From the NCBI GenBank assembly GCA_965222015.1, contig CBDCTL010000017.1, positions 399,920 to 463,919 on the forward strand: a DNA stretch of 64,000 nt, given 5' to 3'. Below the pieces are notes generated by a model. It was not told the origin of the DNA and searched no databases. It saw only the letters and a program-made list of their open reading frames with translations. The DNA is from JANQPX01 sp965222015 (GTDB taxonomy: Bacteria > Pseudomonadota > Alphaproteobacteria > Geminicoccales > Geminicoccaceae). The position numbers and the translations under genes were made by a program. The first letter of the stretch is position 1. Each line of letters starts with the position of its first letter. Positions 59,600 through 64,000 of the stretch are shown piece after piece.

Positions 59600-61375
59600 T
59601 CACGCCGCCAGCTCATGGCTTCGATAGAGGTTTTCGATGTCGTCGGCGAAGTGAACCTCGATGGCGTGCCTTTTGACTTTTTGCGTCGTCGTGAGAAAAC
59701 CGTTCTCCACGGTCCAGGACTCGAGCGTGAGGTGCGTCGCGCGGATTTGAGCGTAGTCCGGAAAAGAGACGAGATCTCTCTGCAGGCTCGAAAGAACGGC
59801 CTGCTTCACGCCCTCCGTCTCCAAGGCAAGCACGTCGTCAGGCTGAAGGTCGAGCCGTTTCGCGAGACGATGCCACCCCTTCCTGTTCAGGACGATGATC
59901 GCGGCCAGGAACGGTTTGCCGTCGCCCACCACCAGCGCCTGGTCGATCATCGGATCGACGGCCATGACCGCCTCGATCGGCGTCGGCGCGATCTTCTCGC
60001 CGGTCCACGTCACCAGGAGTTCTTTCAGACGCCCGCGGATCACGATCCTGCCGTGCAGCCATTCCGCGAGGTCGCCGGTATGCAACCAGCCATCATTGGT
60101 AAGCGCTGCCTGCGTGCGTTCCGGATCGCGCCAGTAGCCGGCCATGACGCTCGCCGCGCGCACCATGAGCTAGCCATTTTCGGCGATGCGCACCTCGACG
60201 CCGGGTAGCGGTCTGCCGACCGTGCCGATCATGTTGTCATCGACGAGATTACCGGCCACGGGGGCTGCCGATTCGGTGAGGCCATAACCTTCGACCAGGG
60301 GCAGACCAAGTGAGACCATGAACCGCCCGACACGCTCGGACAGATGAGCGCCGCCGCTGACCATCACGCGAACCCTTCCGCCGAAGCGCTTGAGAAGCGG
60401 ACTCGCGATCAGGGCGCGAAAGAACGGCAAGACGCAACCCTGCTGGAATGGCGGCGCTGATGTTCGTTCCTGTCCCGCTTCGAAGGCTCGCCAGCCAAGC
60501 TGCTCGGCCAGGTTCAGGAGCTTTCGTGTGATCCAAAGGCGATCGAACTTGTGATGAACGGCCGAATAGATGCGCTCGTGGATTCGCGGCACACCCAACA
60601 CCAAGGTCGGCTTGATGCTTTGCAAGTCGTCCCGCAACGTGTCGATCGAGCGGGCGAAGGCCACCTCGGCGCCGACGATCATCGGCAGATAGTAGCCCAT
60701 GATCCGCTCGAAGACGTGGGCAAACGGCAGGTAGGACAGGAACACGTCGTCGCCGTAGACCGGCACGACGTCGAGAACGGACTCGGCGGCGGCGAGCTTG
60801 TTGCGATGAGCCAGCATGATACCCTTCGGCCGGCCTGTTGTCCCGGAGGTATAGATGATGGTGGCAAGATCGTCGGCGGAGAGCGACCACCGAGCAATTG
60901 GCCTAGCCCTGGTCGGCAGCCAGTGTTGAGCCGCCACGAGTCCGGTTTCGTCATTGGAAGCCGAGCCCGGATCGTCGGTGATCACGACTCGCTGCAAATC
61001 GGACAAAGGGGCTGGCTGCTCCGCGATTCGCCGCCATCGGTCATGATGGTCGATCACAACGAGCCGAACGCCGGCGTGATCCAGCTGATAGTGCAAGTTG
61101 GCAGGCGAATCCGTCAGATAGAGCGGCACGACGACGAGCCCGAGGGCGAGAGCCGCCTGATCGCAGGCGACCCAATCGAGACCGTTCGGCAGGAGGATGC
61201 CGACCCGATCGCCGTGCATGAGGCCATCATCGACGAGTGCTCGCTGCCAACGCGTGACGAGCAGTCCGAACTCACTCCAAGTCAGCTCTTGCCAATGCCC
61301 TGCTTGCTCATCGAACCACCGATAGGCGACCTTGCCGGGTGTGTTCTCGATTCGCCGGCGCAGCATCTTCGGCAA
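59600..61375 (-). pseudogene. Long-chain fatty acyl-CoA ligase (AMP-forming) with in-frame amber codon
   Basis: Whole reading is 591 codons. Starts MPKMLRRRIENTPGKVAYRW. P-loop YTSGTTGRPKGIMLAHRN (about 172-189), SYLPFAHVFERIMGYYLP, GYGLTESAAPVAGNL and, after the stop, GYWRDPERTQAALTNDGWLH, TGDLAEWLHGRIVIRGRLKE, and the C-terminal catalytic lysine region TTQKVKRHAIEV. A TAG at 60170-60172 replaces the expected Glu of ENGELxVR, and the rest of the frame is intact. It activates fatty acids with CoA. Either a recent nonsense mutation, a sequence error, or (less likely) readthrough. It lies downstream of the FAAL/PlsC fusion gene. Confidence 0.82.
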
Positions 61376-61438
61376 TGTCGATAGAAGACGCGTGTCAGGC
61401 GCTGAGGACGCGGCTGGACTTACACCGTTGCCTGCAAC

Positions 61439-64000
<2,562 letters not shown>

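Overview
The window looks like a GC-rich alphaproteobacterial chromosome or megaplasmid (Rhizobiales/Rhodospirillales-type gene content). The grounds are several sugar and amino-acid ABC uptake operons with Gfo/Idh/MocA dehydrogenases, a short single-domain RbsA-like ATPase in each ribose-type system, an alphaproteobacterial-type RpoH, and FNR/FixK-type palindromes. No rRNA, tRNA or CRISPR array was seen.

Layout. (1) 0-13.5 kb, minus strand: two carbohydrate/polyol operons. Each pairs a ribose/fructose-type ABC transporter (binding protein, one ATPase, permease) with NAD-dependent dehydrogenases (two IolG-like enzymes, another Gfo/Idh/MocA enzyme, a GMC oxidoreductase, an SDR). Between them, on the plus strand, lies a 590-aa cytoplasmic regulator made of a winged helix fused to a family-1 solute-binding domain. 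(2) 13.7-19.4 kb, plus strand: a CUT1-type sugar transporter (binding protein, two permeases, two ATPases, the second frameshifted). Its binding protein is visibly homologous to the sensor half of the regulator. (3) 19.5-28.7 kb, minus strand: a hydantoinase/oxoprolinase-type operon (DUF917, HyuA-like, PotABCD-like transporter, Asp/Glu/hydantoin racemase) next to a LuxR-type regulator that lacks its N-terminal ATPase. One permease gene is broken by a 115-bp-period tandem duplication.

(4) 28.7-43 kb: a scarred, mobile-element-rich zone. It holds a glycogen phosphorylase relic, an IS66-type element split by an IS1111/IS110-type element, fragments of two different group II introns (one with an intact domain V), an IS1595-type relic, and a deletion fusing a binding-protein gene to the 3' part of asnB. 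Intact genes in this zone include a SAM methyltransferase, a ClC channel with an altered gate motif, a ketopantoate-reductase-like enzyme, a class IV aminotransferase, a 2OG-Fe(II) oxygenase and a GNAT acetyltransferase. A lower-GC three-gene cassette (DUF6471 plus two membrane proteins) follows at 42.8-43.7 kb.

(5) 43.8-59.6 kb: a MacAB-like exporter, then a stress/envelope island: cyclopropane fatty acid synthase, ArfB ribosome rescue factor, a PNPOx-family protein, a broken ZIP transporter, RpoH, a DUF6524-like membrane protein, small unknowns, archease, a capA relic, an outer-membrane barrel, a solitary GroES, a helix-hairpin-helix protein, a lipoprotein hydrolase with a c-type cytochrome, and a bactofilin-like membrane protein. 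Six TTGA-N6-TCAA-like palindromes sit in front of these genes, several about 41 bp upstream of a plausible -10, which suggests common control by an FNR/FixK/DNR-type regulator. (6) 59.6-64 kb, minus strand: an AMP-forming acyl-CoA ligase interrupted by an in-frame amber codon and a fatty acyl-AMP ligase/PlsC fusion with an N-terminal frameshift that runs off the window.

Several otherwise well-conserved genes carry single small lesions (near 18.43, 25.66, 49.53, 60.17 and 63.86 kb). Either they are recent pseudogenes or the draft sequence contains indel and overlap errors.
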